Below are positions 9,133 to 18,967 of a DNA stretch of 64,000 nt, piece by piece (the stretch's first letter is position 1; each line of letters opens with the position of its first letter). The translations under genes were made by a program, and so were the position numbers. This DNA comes from Pseudoxanthomonas sp. z9. GTDB lineage: Bacteria; Pseudomonadota; Gammaproteobacteria; Xanthomonadales; Xanthomonadaceae. The DNA lies in assembly GCF_006542425.1 (NCBI RefSeq), contig NZ_VFID01000003.1, forward strand, positions 186,001-250,000, given 5' to 3'. A model generated the notes under the pieces. It saw only the letters and a list, made by a program, of their open reading frames with translations, did not search any database and was not told the DNA's origin.

Positions 9133-10200
9133 TCACGGCGACGGATACGCTACGTTCGCCGTCAAGATGCCGTAGCGGGTCAAGTACCACCATCTGATCT
9201 CCCAGGACGTCCCGATCGGCACGGCGTTCTGCGCATAGCATTGCTGACGCGCATCCAGTTCCACTGGATCCGCCGGGAACATGGCCTTGAACGCACCGTT
9301 GTTGTCTGCTCCGAAAAGGAACATTTCCTGGTTGACCGCCAGACTGGCCACCGTCGTGGGAATGGCGGTCGCCAATAATCCGTAATAGGCGACCGCATCG
9401 ACGCAGGTAAATGTGTAAGCAGGTTTCTGCCAAGGCGAACAGACATTGGTCGCGGTGCACCGGACGTCCGAGCCCTGCCCCACGAAGTCCTGGAAATGAA
9501 GCCACGTCAATCGTGGCGTTGCCTGCAGGAGATTGGATATCGCCCCCGCCAAGGCAGTGCGCGTGGCCGAATCCAGGCTTGAATACGGGTTCCAGAATGT
9601 CGGCGACCACAGCACCGCGCCCGCACGCTTCTGATACAGATCCGCTGACAGCTGCTGGATGTACGCCTTGTACGCTTCCTTGATCTGGCTGCCGCTGTAG
9701 CCGCTTCCTCCCGCATTGGAACCCGTGAAGTAGTTGAGGTTCGCCTCCAGGGTCACATACCAGTTGAATGGCCGCATCGGATATCGGGCGATCAGCGCAT
9801 CCGCGATCTTCCTGGACAAAAGGATGTTCTCCCACCGATACCCGCTGTCCATGATCCCATGGAGATAACGGGATTGGCCGGTGGACTCACCCGCCCAGGG
9901 TAGATCCACCGTCCCCATGAAGATGTTGTCGAAACAGTGGAAGTAGTCGTCAACCAAATCCAACTGGGCTGCATACAGGTCGCCATGGGCATCCCCGGTG
10001 TCGGAAAGGACCAGGTCATGGATATAGTCGGCTGCGCCGGGAGTCCGATGGTGGCTGCAAACGGCCTCAAACCACTTCCGCGCCTTCCAGGCTTCCGTTC
10101 CCGTGGGCACGCTGGAGACCTGTACGAACAGCCCTCTTGGACCACCTGCAGATGCCTGGAAGGAAATACACAGGCCCAAAAGCAGCAATAGGGTGCGCAC
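9133..10200 (-). CDS. Exported protein of unknown function, lower GC than neighbours
   Basis: The 355-residue product begins with a clear Sec signal peptide (MRTLLLLLGLCISFQASAGG). The start is GTG at 10200, preceded by AAGGAG at good spacing. The mature part is rich in aromatic residues and includes YRWENILLSRKIAD, YVTLEANLNYF and GAVLWSPTFWNPY. The pattern vaguely recalls secreted TIM-barrel proteins of the DUF4434/glycosidase-like kind, but I cannot assign a family. Its DNA is visibly less GC-rich and uses rarer codons than dnaB and phrB on either side, which suggests a transferred gene. Confidence 0.7.
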   Translation of the reverse strand: MRTLLLLLGLCISFQASAGGPRGLFVQVSSVPTGTEAWKARKWFEAVCSHHRTPGAADYIHDLVLSDTGDAHGDLYAAQLDLVDDYFHCFDNIFMGTVDLPWAGESTGQSRYLHGIMDSGYRWENILLSRKIADALIARYPMRPFNWYVTLEANLNYFTGSNAGGSGYSGSQIKEAYKAYIQQLSADLYQKRAGAVLWSPTFWNPYSSLDSATRTALAGAISNLLQATPRLTWLHFQDFVGQGSDVRCTATNVCSPWQKPAYTFTCVDAVAYYGLLATAIPTTVASLAVNQEMFLFGADNNGAFKAMFPADPVELDARQQCYAQNAVPIGTSWEIRWWYLTRYGILTANVAYPSP

Positions 10201-10230
10201 GGGAAACTCCTTTTTTGCGGGTTGGCGTCC

Positions 10231-11682
10231 TTATTCGAAACTGCCGATCGAATCGTGGGACAGGTTGTCGAAGCGGGTGTACTCGCCGAAGAACTTCAGC
10301 TTGCACGAGCCGGTCGGGCCGCTACGCTGCTTGCCGATGATGATTTCGGCCAGGCCCTTGTCCGGCGAGTTTTCCTTGTTGTAGTAGTCATCGCGGTAGA
10401 TGAACACGATCATGTCCGCGTCCTGCTCGATGGCGCCGGATTCGCGCAGGTCGGCCATCACCGGGCGCTTGTCGGTACGCGTTTCCAGCGAGCGGTTGAG
10501 CTGGGACAGCGCGATCACCGGGACATTCAACTCCTTGGCCAGGCCCTTGAGCGATCGCGAAATCTCGGAGATTTCGGTCGCGCGGTTCTCGCTGTTGCCG
10601 GGCACGGACATCAGCTGCAGGTAGTCGATGACCACCAGGCCCAGATCGTGCTCGCGCTTGAGCCTGCGCGACTTGGAGCGCAGCACCTCCGGCGACAGGC
10701 CGGGGGTGTCGTCGATGAAGATCTTGGTTTCCTTGAGCATCCGGATCGCGCTGGTGACGCGGCTCCAGTCCTCGTCCTCCAACTGGCCGGTGCGCAGGCG
10801 GGTCGCATTGATACGGCCGTTGGAGGAAATCAGGCGCAGCGCCAGCTGGGCCGCCGACATTTCCATCGAGAACACCGCCACCGCCTTCTTCGACTTGATG
10901 GCGGCGAACTCGGCGATGTTGAGCGCGAAGGTGGTCTTGCCCATGGCCGGACGCGCGGCCAGGATGATCAGGTCGGTCGGCTGCAGGCCGGCGGTCATCT
11001 GATCGAAGTCGGTGTAGCCGGTCGGCAGGCCGGTGACGTTGCCGCCGTTCTCGAAGCGGCTCTGCAGGACCTCGAAGGCATCCTTCAGCGCCGAGTTCAT
11101 GCCGACGAAATCGGTGCGCCCGCGCGCACCGGCCTCGGCGATGGCGAACACCTTCTGTTCGGCCACGGCCAGCAGTTCGGCGCTCTCGCGCCCTTCGGGC
11201 AGGAAGGCGTCGTTGACAATGCCGGTGCCGACGTCGATGAGCTGGCGCATCACCGCCTTGTCGCGGACGATTTCCGCGTAGGCGACGATGTTGGCGGCGG
11301 ACGGGGTGCTGCTGGCCAGCTCGATCAGATAGGCGCCACCGGCGACCTGTTCCAGATGGCCCTGCGATTCGAACCATTCGCCCAGGGTCACCGCGTCGTA
11401 GGGACGATTGCGTTCGGCCAGTTCGCTGATGGCGCGGTAGATCAGCTGGTGATCGCGCCGGTAGAAATCGTTGTCGGTGAGCTTGTCGTTGATCCGGTCG
11501 TAGGCTTCCGGCGCCAGCATCAGGCCGCCCAGCACCGCCTGTTCCGCCTCGATGGAGTGCGGCGGCACCCGCAACTGTTCGATACGCGCATCCTGCGGGT
11601 CGTTGCGGAAACCTTGGCGGGCGGACATGGGGGCGACGGACTCCTGTGACCGGTGCGGGGCGAACGGAACGGGACTGGTCAT
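10231..11682 (-). CDS. dnaB: Replicative DNA helicase DnaB
   Basis: A 483-residue hexameric 5'-3' replication-fork helicase. The N-terminal domain begins at about residue 38 (LRVPPHSIEAEQAVLGGLML). The RecA-like C-terminal domain carries Walker A ARPAMGKTT (about 225), Walker B LVVIDYLQLM (about 330), and the later blocks LSQLNRSLETR and ADLRESGAIEQDAD. No intein is present. The ATG at 11682 has GGAG 9 nt upstream; the first ~35 residues are nonconserved, so a later Met (MSARQG) remains possible. It lies downstream of rplI on the same strand, the usual neighbourhood. Confidence 0.97.
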   Translation of the reverse strand: MTSPVPFAPHRSQESVAPMSARQGFRNDPQDARIEQLRVPPHSIEAEQAVLGGLMLAPEAYDRINDKLTDNDFYRRDHQLIYRAISELAERNRPYDAVTLGEWFESQGHLEQVAGGAYLIELASSTPSAANIVAYAEIVRDKAVMRQLIDVGTGIVNDAFLPEGRESAELLAVAEQKVFAIAEAGARGRTDFVGMNSALKDAFEVLQSRFENGGNVTGLPTGYTDFDQMTAGLQPTDLIILAARPAMGKTTFALNIAEFAAIKSKKAVAVFSMEMSAAQLALRLISSNGRINATRLRTGQLEDEDWSRVTSAIRMLKETKIFIDDTPGLSPEVLRSKSRRLKREHDLGLVVIDYLQLMSVPGNSENRATEISEISRSLKGLAKELNVPVIALSQLNRSLETRTDKRPVMADLRESGAIEQDADMIVFIYRDDYYNKENSPDKGLAEIIIGKQRSGPTGSCKLKFFGEYTRFDNLSHDSIGSFE

Positions 11683-11857
11683 GGTAGTCGCTCCACCGCA
11701 AGGTGGTTGCAGATAACCATGTGGATAACCGGTGGGAATCTCAGCAGCTGAGACCCGGCCGGTGAAGGAAGCATTGCGCCGACGGACGGCAACGTGATGC
11801 CCGCGCGCCCCGTTCGACGAGACGTGTCTGGAGACAACACGTCGGAATACAAATGGA

Positions 11858-11881
11858 AACGGGCGCCGCGAGGCGCCCGTT
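11858..11881 (-). terminator. Probable terminator after rplI
   Basis: Perfect 10-bp stem AACGGGCGCC / GGCGCCCGTT with a GCGA loop, 24 bp past the rplI stop codon. On the minus strand the stem is followed by TCCATTTGTATT, a T-rich but interrupted tail. It would separate the ribosomal-protein operon from dnaB. Confidence 0.7.
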
Positions 11882-11904
11882 CCGGTACCGCATGGCCCGG
11901 GTTA

Positions 11905-12354
11905 TCAGGCTTCGGCTTCGACAACCACCTTGATGGCGGTTTCGACGTCGGCATGCAGCTTGGCGATCACTTCGAACTCGCCGATGTTGCGGATCGGGCC
12001 TTCGCCCATCACCACTTCGCTCTTTTCCAGCGGCAGGCCGGCGGCGGTGAACGCGTCGGCGATATCGCGCGGACCGACCGAACCGAACAGCTTGCCTTCG
12101 GTGGAAGCATTGGCCTTGATGGTCACGCTGGCACCTTCCAGCTTGGCGCGGCGGCTTTCGGCATCATCATGCACGGCCTTGGCCTTGGCTTCGTACTCGG
12201 CGCGCTTGGCTTCGAACTCGGCCAGGTTGGCGGCGGTCGCCGGCACGGCCTTGCCCTGCGGGACCAGGTAGTTGCGGCCGTAGCCGGGCTTCACGTTGAC
12301 CTTGTCGCCGAGGACGCCGAGGTTGGTGACTTTCTGCAGAAGAATCAGTTCCAT
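11905..12354 (-). CDS. rplI: 50S ribosomal protein L9
   Basis: A 149-residue protein with the diagnostic N-terminus [19 protein letters not shown] and the [17 protein letters not shown] block, followed by the long connecting helix and the C-terminal rRNA-binding domain. L9 sits at the base of the L1 stalk and affects frame maintenance. Length is standard (about 149). The ATG is preceded by CGGAGC. It is the third gene of rpsF-rpsR-rplI, separated from rpsR by 130 bp that hold a hairpin. Confidence 0.98.
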   Translation of the reverse strand: MELILLQKVTNLGVLGDKVNVKPGYGRNYLVPQGKAVPATAANLAEFEAKRAEYEAKAKAVHDDAESRRAKLEGASVTIKANASTEGKLFGSVGPRDIADAFTAAGLPLEKSEVVMGEGPIRNIGEFEVIAKLHADVETAIKVVVEAEA

Positions 12355-12451
12355 CGTATTGCTCCGTATTCGTTAGCGGGTGTTGTCCCGCAGCGTGGGC
12401 TGTCCGAATGACAGTGAAGAAAGAACCTCTCCTCACGAGGGAGGCTCCACC

Positions 12452-12475
12452 GCCGGGCGCCCATGGGCACCCGGC
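12452..12475 (-). other. Hairpin between rpsR and rplI (possible attenuator)
   Basis: An 11-bp stem with one mismatch (GCCGGGCGCCC / GGGCACCCGGC, AT at the turn) begins 10 bp past the rpsR stop codon. It has no T-tail directly after it, so full termination is unlikely. A processing or partial-attenuation role between rpsR and rplI is possible. The rest of the 130-bp gap shows only a smaller CCTC/GAGG stem. Confidence 0.35.
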
Positions 12476-12484
12476 CATCGACGC

Positions 12485-12715
12485 TTACACGTCGTGGTTG
12501 TCCGTGTACGGGATCAGCGCCAGGAAACGCGCGCGCTTGACCGCCGTGGCCAGCTGGCGCTGGTAGCGGGACTTGGTGCCGGTGACGCGGCTCGGGACGA
12601 TCTTGCCGGTCTCGGTCAGGTACTGGCGCAGGGTGTTGAGATCCTTGTAGTCGATCTCTTTCACGCCTTCGGCCGTGAACTTGCAGAACTTGCGGCGACG
12701 GAAGAACTTGGACAT
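12485..12715 (-). CDS. rpsR: 30S ribosomal protein S18
   Basis: A 76-residue basic protein with the family core [37 protein letters not shown] and [23 protein letters not shown]18 pairs with S6 on the 30S platform. The ATG follows AAGGAG at 7-nt spacing. It starts 11 bp after the rpsF stop, consistent with an operon and stoichiometric synthesis. Confidence 0.98.
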   Translation of the reverse strand: MSKFFRRRKFCKFTAEGVKEIDYKDLNTLRQYLTETGKIVPSRVTGTKSRYQRQLATAVKRARFLALIPYTDNHDV

Positions 12716-12726
12716 GGGGGTGCTCC

Positions 12727-13155
12727 TTAAGCGGCTTCAGCGTTGTCGGAGGATTCGGCGGCGGCTTCATTGCTCTCGCCTTCGTCGTCATCGCGACGGC
12801 GACGCTCGCCACGTTCCGACTTCTCGCCCTTCTCGTCCTTGTTCTTCATGATCAGGGACTGCTCGGTGTCGGCGCCATCGCGCTTGATCACCAGGTGACG
12901 CAGGATCGCGTCGTTGAAGCGGAAGGTTTCCACCAGCTCGTTCAGCACGGCCTGGTCGGCCTCGATGTTGAGCAGGACGTAGTGGGCCTTCACCAGGTTC
13001 TGGATCGGGTAGGCCAGCTGGCGGCGGCCCCAGTCTTCCAGACGGTGGATCTTGCCGTTGCCGTTCTCGATCAAGCCCTTGTAGCGCTCGATCATCGCCG
13101 GCACCTGCTCGCTCTGGTCCGGGTGGACCAGGAACACGACTTCATAGTGACGCAT
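12727..13155 (-). CDS. rpsF: 30S ribosomal protein S6
   Basis: The 142-residue protein begins [19 protein letters not shown] and has the S6 ferredoxin-like core ([20 protein letters not shown]). The C-terminal tail is long, charged and low-complexity (Lys/Glu/Arg then Glu/Ala-rich), as in other gammaproteobacterial S6 proteins, which are glutamylated there in E. coli. An in-frame upstream Met at 13260 would add 35 nonhomologous residues and lies inside the leader. The ATG at 13155 is therefore chosen, although its SD (GAAAGG) is only moderate. Confidence 0.97.
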   Translation of the reverse strand: MRHYEVVFLVHPDQSEQVPAMIERYKGLIENGNGKIHRLEDWGRRQLAYPIQNLVKAHYVLLNIEADQAVLNELVETFRFNDAILRHLVIKRDGADTEQSLIMKNKDEKGEKSERGERRRRDDDEGESNEAAAESSDNAEAA

Positions 13156-13272
13156 CGTTTTTACCTTTCGGATGTGGGCCCGGTAGCCAAGCGGTGCCGG
13201 GCGGGACAGCCCCCCGTCGCCCGGAAGGACGCGGTGGAGCAAGGACCCTGTTGCCCGCATGGGCGGCAGGGA
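13156..13272 (-). promoter_or_regulatory. Long rpsF 5' leader, candidate S6:S18-type autoregulatory RNA
   Basis: From the predicted promoter, about 117 nt of untranslated leader precede rpsF. It contains a 7-bp GC hairpin (arms 13197-13203 and 13218-13224), then ACCG-containing sequence close to the start codon. S6:S18-binding leaders with CCG-containing elements are known upstream of rpsF in many bacteria. Whether this one matches the consensus was not tested. The remaining 13309-13704 stretch has no gene and holds short dispersed repeats. Confidence 0.35.
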
Positions 13273-13279
13273 GCTGGAA

Positions 13280-13308
13280 ATTATGGCAGGTCAATGACTT
13301 GCAGGCAA
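13280..13308 (-). promoter_or_regulatory. Sigma-70 promoter for rpsF operon
   Basis: On the minus strand: -35 TTGCCT (13303-13308), 17-bp spacer, -10 CATAAT (13280-13285). Geometry is ideal and the site is placed about 125 bp upstream of the rpsF start codon. No other good promoter was seen in this gap. Confidence 0.65.
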
Positions 13309-13459
13309 ATGGAGCGGTGGACGGCGATGGCGTGGCCCCCTCGGCGTTGAAGCCCGCATCCGCGCTGGCATCGGCTCTCCGGGAAGGCCCCCGGCAAATA
13401 TCCGGTTAGTCTTTGATTTTGTTGTGTTTTTCCGTTCCACATGATGCAGGGGTACGAAA

Positions 13460-13660
13460 ACGGCTCCCAGCGTTCGCCGGGACGACGGCGGATGCCCCTC
13501 TGCGGCGGAGACCGGAAGCACGAGGCGATGCGGGCCGGTCCACTACAACCGATGTCATCCCGGCGAAAGCCGGGATCCCTGTTGATGTTGCTTCGCCCGC
13601 CTGCCTGTCGTCGCCCGGCAGGAACGCGGGTCCCGACGTCCGCCGGGACGACGGGGCTTC
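13460..13660. repeat. REP-like intergenic hairpin repeats
   Basis: The 549-bp gap between rpsF and the DUF885 gene holds several related motifs. There is a perfect hairpin ATCCCGGC-GAAA-GCCGGGAT at 13557-13576 and related CGCCGGGACGACGG segments near 13480 and 13650. Such motifs are widely dispersed in Xanthomonadaceae. No coding sequence with neighbour-like codon usage is visible here. Confidence 0.55.
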
Positions 13661-13704
13661 AGCGGCCGGCATCTCCTGTGCGCGTCCTCGGCCCATGGCC
13701 GGCT

Positions 13705-15468
13705 TCAGCGCCCCTTCTGCTCCTGGATCCACGCATCGATGCGCTTCTCCAGCGCTTCCAGCGGGACCGAGCCGGTGTTGAGGACCTCGTCGTTGAAGGC
13801 GCGCAGGTCGAACTTCGGGCCGAGCGCCTTGGCCGAACGCTCGCGCAGCTCGGAAATCTTCAGCTGGCCGATCTTGTAGGCCAGCGCCTGGCCCGGCCAG
13901 GCAATGTAGCGGTCGATCTCGTTGACGATGTCCTGGTCGGTCTTGGCGGCGTTGTCCTTGAAATAGGCGATCGCCTTCTCGCGGCTCCAGCCCATCGAGT
14001 GCATGCCGGTGTCCACCACCAGCCGCACCGCCCGCCACATGTCGTAGGTGAGCTGGCCGAAACGGTCGTAGGGATCGTCGTACAGGCCCATGTCGTAGCC
14101 CAGGCGCTCGGCGTACAGGCCCCAGCCCTCGCCATAGGCGACGAAGTAGGCGGTCTTGCGGAACATCGGCAGGTCCGGCAGTTCGATGCCGCGCGCCATC
14201 TGGAAGTGATGTCCGGGCACTGCCTCATGCAGCGACAGCGCCATCATTTCCCACTTCGGCCGGGTCTCGGGCTTGTACAGGTTGACGTAGTAATAACCCG
14301 CGCGGCTGCCGTCGGCGGCGCCGGGCTGGTAGTAGGCGGTGGTGGTGTCGGGCGCGGCGTTGTCGGGAATGGGCCGCACGCCGTAGGGCAGCCTGGGAAT
14401 GGTGTGGAACGCCTTCACCAGTTCCGGATCAATCCGCTTGGACAGCGCCTGATAGGCCTCCAGCAGTTCGGCCGGAGTCTTGTAGAAGTACTTCGGATCG
14501 CTGCGCAGGTGATCGAAGAAGGCATGCAGATCGCCCTTGAAGCCCACCTGCGCCTTGATCTTCTCCATTTCGGCGCGGATGCGCGCGACCTCCTTCAGGC
14601 CCACGTCGTGGATCTGCCGCGGCGTCAGCGGCGTGGTCGTGTAGTACGCCGCCATCGCGGCATAGAAATCCTGCCCGTCCGGCAGGTCGGTGGCGGCGAT
14701 GCTGGCACGGCTGGCCGGCAAGTAGGTCTGGTTGAAATACGCCTGCAGCTTGCGGTACGCCGGCACCACCTCGGCACTGATGATCTGTCGCGCTTCCCGC
14801 TGCAGGCCGGCGCGGTCGGCTTCGGGCACGCTGTCGGCGAACTTCAGGAACGGGCGGTAGAACGGGCTCTTCGTCGGGTCCTCGACGATCTGCGTGGCGA
14901 TCTGCGCCGGCACCCGTTGCATCAGCACCTTGGGCGGCATGTAGCCTTCGGCCACGCCCTGCTGCATCAGCACCAGGGTCTGGTCGATCAGGGTGTCCAG
15001 TCCGGCCAGGCGTGCGATCCAGTGGCGATAGTCCTGCGTGCTGGCGAACGGCACCACCTCGGCCATGCCGTCGGCCAGCTGCACCCCGCCCTGGTGGCCG
15101 ATCGGCTGCAGGTATTCCTTGAAGCGCTGGCGGGAGACCGCCTGCTGCAGGTTCCACTCGAAGGTGTCGTAGTTGAGCTGGTCCGCCGGCGACAGGCCCT
15201 CGCGACCGATGGCGTGCAGCTTTTCCAGCGCGGCGCGATCGTTGGCCTCGATGCGGGCGATGGCGTCCAGGCTACGGTCGCTCCAGCGGTCGTTGTAGCG
15301 GTTGTCGCCGTTGTAGCTGGCGTTCTCCGGGCTTTCGCGCAGGCCGCGTTCCCATTCGGCGGCGAACAGCGCTTCCAGCGCCGCGTGCTTGCCGGTCGCG
15401 GGCTGCGCGCGCAGCGGCACGGCCACGGTGGCGGCCATCAGCGCGGCCAACATGAGTGAACGGAACAT
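13705..15468 (-). CDS. Exported DUF885-family putative metallopeptidase
   Basis: A 587-residue protein with a Sec signal peptide (MFRSLMLAALMAATVAVPLRA). The mature part is a DUF885 domain with the zinc-type motif HEAVPGHHFQ at about residue 415 and, downstream, YFVAYGEGWGLYAERLGYD, which supplies the further Glu ligand. The fold is related to M3/M32-like peptidases; many members are annotated as exported peptidases or lipoproteins of unknown substrate. Length (about 590) is usual. It is transcribed alone, with the A-type carrier gene 91 bp upstream on the same strand. Confidence 0.9.
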   Translation of the reverse strand: MFRSLMLAALMAATVAVPLRAQPATGKHAALEALFAAEWERGLRESPENASYNGDNRYNDRWSDRSLDAIARIEANDRAALEKLHAIGREGLSPADQLNYDTFEWNLQQAVSRQRFKEYLQPIGHQGGVQLADGMAEVVPFASTQDYRHWIARLAGLDTLIDQTLVLMQQGVAEGYMPPKVLMQRVPAQIATQIVEDPTKSPFYRPFLKFADSVPEADRAGLQREARQIISAEVVPAYRKLQAYFNQTYLPASRASIAATDLPDGQDFYAAMAAYYTTTPLTPRQIHDVGLKEVARIRAEMEKIKAQVGFKGDLHAFFDHLRSDPKYFYKTPAELLEAYQALSKRIDPELVKAFHTIPRLPYGVRPIPDNAAPDTTTAYYQPGAADGSRAGYYYVNLYKPETRPKWEMMALSLHEAVPGHHFQMARGIELPDLPMFRKTAYFVAYGEGWGLYAERLGYDMGLYDDPYDRFGQLTYDMWRAVRLVVDTGMHSMGWSREKAIAYFKDNAAKTDQDIVNEIDRYIAWPGQALAYKIGQLKISELRERSAKALGPKFDLRAFNDEVLNTGSVPLEALEKRIDAWIQEQKGR

Positions 15469-15559
15469 CGGCGGCTCCTGTACGGATAGCCGGCAAGCTT
15501 AACGTCTGCCCCACTCCATCGGCAGTGCCGCGGGGGAACCCCGGATCAGGCGGCGTCGA

Positions 15560-15898
15560 TCAGGCGGCGTCGGCCTGGGTGGTGAAGCTCTCGCCGCAGC
15601 CGCATTCGGCGGTGGCGTTGGGATTGCGGAACAGGAAGGTTTCGCCCAGGCCCTGCTTGGCGAAATCGATCTCGGTGCCGTCCACCAGCGGCAGGCTCTG
15701 CGCGTCGACGTAGATGCGCACGCCCTGGTACTCGAACACGGTGTCGCCCTCGCGCTCCTCGCGGGCCAGATCGGCGAGATGGCCCCAGCCGGAACAGCCG
15801 GTGCGGGCGACGCCGAAGCGCAGGCCCAGCGCGCCCGGCGTCTGCTCGACGAAACGCTGCACGCGCTCCAGGGCGACGGGGGTCAGGGTGATGGCCAT
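15560..15898 (-). CDS. A-type iron-sulfur carrier protein (IscA/ErpA family)
   Basis: A 112-residue HesB/IscA-type protein. All three conserved cysteines are present: one in ARTGCSGWGH (about residue 34) and two in ECGCGESF (about residues 99-101). These proteins carry Fe-S clusters from the Isc scaffold to apoproteins. The gene stands outside any isc operon. The CSGWGH variant after the first Cys (rather than CSGxxY) points to a Xanthomonadales-type lone IscA paralogue, so I leave the symbol blank. ATG at 15898 with GGAGG upstream. Confidence 0.9.
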   Translation of the reverse strand: MAITLTPVALERVQRFVEQTPGALGLRFGVARTGCSGWGHLADLAREEREGDTVFEYQGVRIYVDAQSLPLVDGTEIDFAKQGLGETFLFRNPNATAECGCGESFTTQADAA

Positions 15899-16009
15899 GC
15901 ATTCCTCCAGGCGGGACGTCGATTATAGGCCGTGGACGAGCCGCTGGGCCCGTCGCTCCGGTAAACTCCACCGTTCCATAAATAGTCCTGTTACGGAAGG
16001 ATTCAAGTC

Positions 16010-17410
<1,401 letters not shown>

Positions 17411-17429
17411 GCCGGAGCGGACTGCAACG

Positions 17430-17735
17430 ATGCTGCTGTTCTTCGCCCTGTGCTTCGTCGGCGTCGCCATCGCCGGTTTCTGCGCGTTCGTGATCTTCTG
17501 GCCGCTCACGCTGGTGCATATCCGGGATCGGCATGCCGCGCTCGGCGGCCAGTGGGGCGAAGGCGCTTTCCTCAAGCCGATCGCGCTGCGCTGGCTGCTG
17601 GCGCGCGGCTACCTGCCGCTGCGCGACCATTCGCTCAGCGGCCTGGCCGCGCCGGCGCGCATTTCGCTGCTGGTGATTTTCATCGCCCTGGCGCTGTCGG
17701 GGCTGCTGACGCTGTTTTCGCTGGTGATCAAATGA
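17430..17735 (+). CDS. Small inner-membrane protein (101 aa)
   Basis: I do not recognise a named family. Two hydrophobic segments are clear: about residues 2-30 (FALCFVGVAIAGFCAFVIFW) and 78-98 (ISLLVIFIALALSGLLTLF), joined by a basic/aromatic loop. It probably sits in the inner membrane. It starts 19 bp after asnS, and its stop overlaps the next start by ATGA, indicating translational coupling with the 102-aa gene. Confidence 0.75.
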   Translation: MLLFFALCFVGVAIAGFCAFVIFWPLTLVHIRDRHAALGGQWGEGAFLKPIALRWLLARGYLPLRDHSLSGLAAPARISLLVIFIALALSGLLTLFSLVIK

Positions 17736-18040
17736 ACGACGCGATCCGTGACGCCTGGTACCTGGCCTCGCTCGGCCGGACCCTGATCTGGGCCCGCCTG
17801 CGGGTGCTGGAGGCCGGCACCGCGCAGGTGCTGGACAGCGACGGCAACACCCTGACCTACGACAGCGAGGACAGCGCCCGCGCGGCGCTGTTCGACGCCG
17901 AGTTCGTCGCCTACGACGGACTGGACGAGGAAGACGCGCTGCAGCGCGGTTTCTCGCTGGATGAAGTCAGCCCGCCGCGCGCCGACGGCGACGATGCGCT
18001 GCCCGCGCTGATGGTGCAGAAGCTCGGCGGCCGGGCCTGA
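17732..18040 (+). CDS. Small acidic conserved hypothetical protein (102 aa)
   Basis: The ATG at 17732 overlaps the TGA of the membrane-protein gene (ATGA). The product is acidic, with a short beta-rich core (RVLEAGTAQVLDSDGNTLTY) and then DSEDSARAALFDAEFVAYDG. No known domain, signal peptide or membrane segment is seen. High third-position GC and tight coupling support that it is real. Function unknown; context suggests a partner of the upstream membrane protein. Confidence 0.7.
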   Translation: MNDAIRDAWYLASLGRTLIWARLRVLEAGTAQVLDSDGNTLTYDSEDSARAALFDAEFVAYDGLDEEDALQRGFSLDEVSPPRADGDDALPALMVQKLGGRA

Positions 18041-18050
18041 CCGGGCGCGC

Positions 18051-18683
18051 ATGTATACCCCGCGCGCCTTCGCCGAAACCGATCTGGCTGAGCTGGACCG
18101 GCTGATCGCGCGCGACGCCTTCGCCACCCTGGTCACCACCGACGCCGACGGCGTGCCGTTCGCCAGCCATCTGCCGGTGCTGTATGCGCGCGACGGCGAT
18201 CGCCTCCTCATCGAAGGCCACTGGGCCCGCCCCAATCCGCAGGCGCGGCACGCCGGCCCGGCCTTGCTGATCGTGCACGGCCCGCACGCCTACCTTTCGC
18301 CCGGCTGGTATCCGGACAAGGAAACCGCCGCCCGCGTGCCGACCTGGAACTACGCGATCGCGCACCTGTACGGCACGCTGGAACCCACCGAGGACGCCGA
18401 CGCGCTCGCCGGCATCGTCGATCGCCTGAGCCACGCCAACGAGGCGCGGGTGGGCAATGACTGGCGGTTCGAACCCGAACGCCCGGATCACGCCAGCCAG
18501 TTGCGCGGCATCATCGGCTTCCGCTTCCAGGTCGATCGGGCCGAACTGAAGTTCAAGCTCAGCCAGAACCACCCCGAAGCCAATATCCGCGGCGCCGCGG
18601 CCGGCCTGCGCGAACAGGACGCCCCGAACGCGCACGAAATCGCGGCACTGATGCTGGACCGGCTGGAGCGTCGCGGCAGCTGA
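18051..18683 (+). CDS. PaiB-like FMN-binding protein
   Basis: The 210-residue protein matches the PaiB family (FMN-binding split-barrel). Typical blocks are MYTPRAFAETD, ATLVTTDADGVPFASHLPVL, GHWARPNPQ, YLSPGWYPDK and VPTWNYAIAHLYG. In Bacillus PaiB is a negative regulator of sporulation and protease genes. In proteobacteria the family is generally viewed as flavin/heme-binding pyridoxamine-oxidase-like proteins, so a direct DNA-binding role should not be assumed. It starts 10 bp after the previous gene. Confidence 0.9.
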   Translation: MYTPRAFAETDLAELDRLIARDAFATLVTTDADGVPFASHLPVLYARDGDRLLIEGHWARPNPQARHAGPALLIVHGPHAYLSPGWYPDKETAARVPTWNYAIAHLYGTLEPTEDADALAGIVDRLSHANEARVGNDWRFEPERPDHASQLRGIIGFRFQVDRAELKFKLSQNHPEANIRGAAAGLREQDAPNAHEIAALMLDRLERRGS

Positions 18684-18703
18684 AACACCGCCGCCCCCGC
18701 TCC

Positions 18704-18921
18704 TGTGGGAGCGACGTCAGTCGCGATGAAGGACCCGGCAATCCCGAACCCACGGCACCCTCTGGGCGAACTCGCGTCTTACTTCCTCCCGTTGAAAAGC
18801 TTGCGACTCACGTCGCGCCCAGAGATTCGTAGGAGCGACGTCAGTCGCGACCGGAAGAATTGCCGACGGATATGCCACCGCATGCCCTTGCACGGCGGTC
18901 GCGACTGACGTCGCTCCTACA
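18704..18921. repeat. Three copies of a GGAGCGACGTCAGTCGCGA repeat, two inverted
   Basis: Copies lie at 18705-18726 (direct, slightly altered), 18830-18852 (direct) and 18899-18921 (inverse). The last two are exact 23-bp inverted copies separated by 46 bp and could fold as a long hairpin. A degenerate copy lies near 18800. Each unit also contains the internal palindrome GCGACGTCAGTCGC-like core. This is the common dispersed REP-type element of Xanthomonadaceae/Pseudomonas genomes. It fills the gap between paiB and the kynurenine gene run. Confidence 0.8.
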
Positions 18922-18967
18922 GGATGGGCAACGGTAGACTGCGGGTTCGGCATATCGAGGAACGTCG

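Noticed and set aside
10231..11682. Intein or insertion in dnaB
   Set aside because: Protein length and spacing of helicase motifs are normal.
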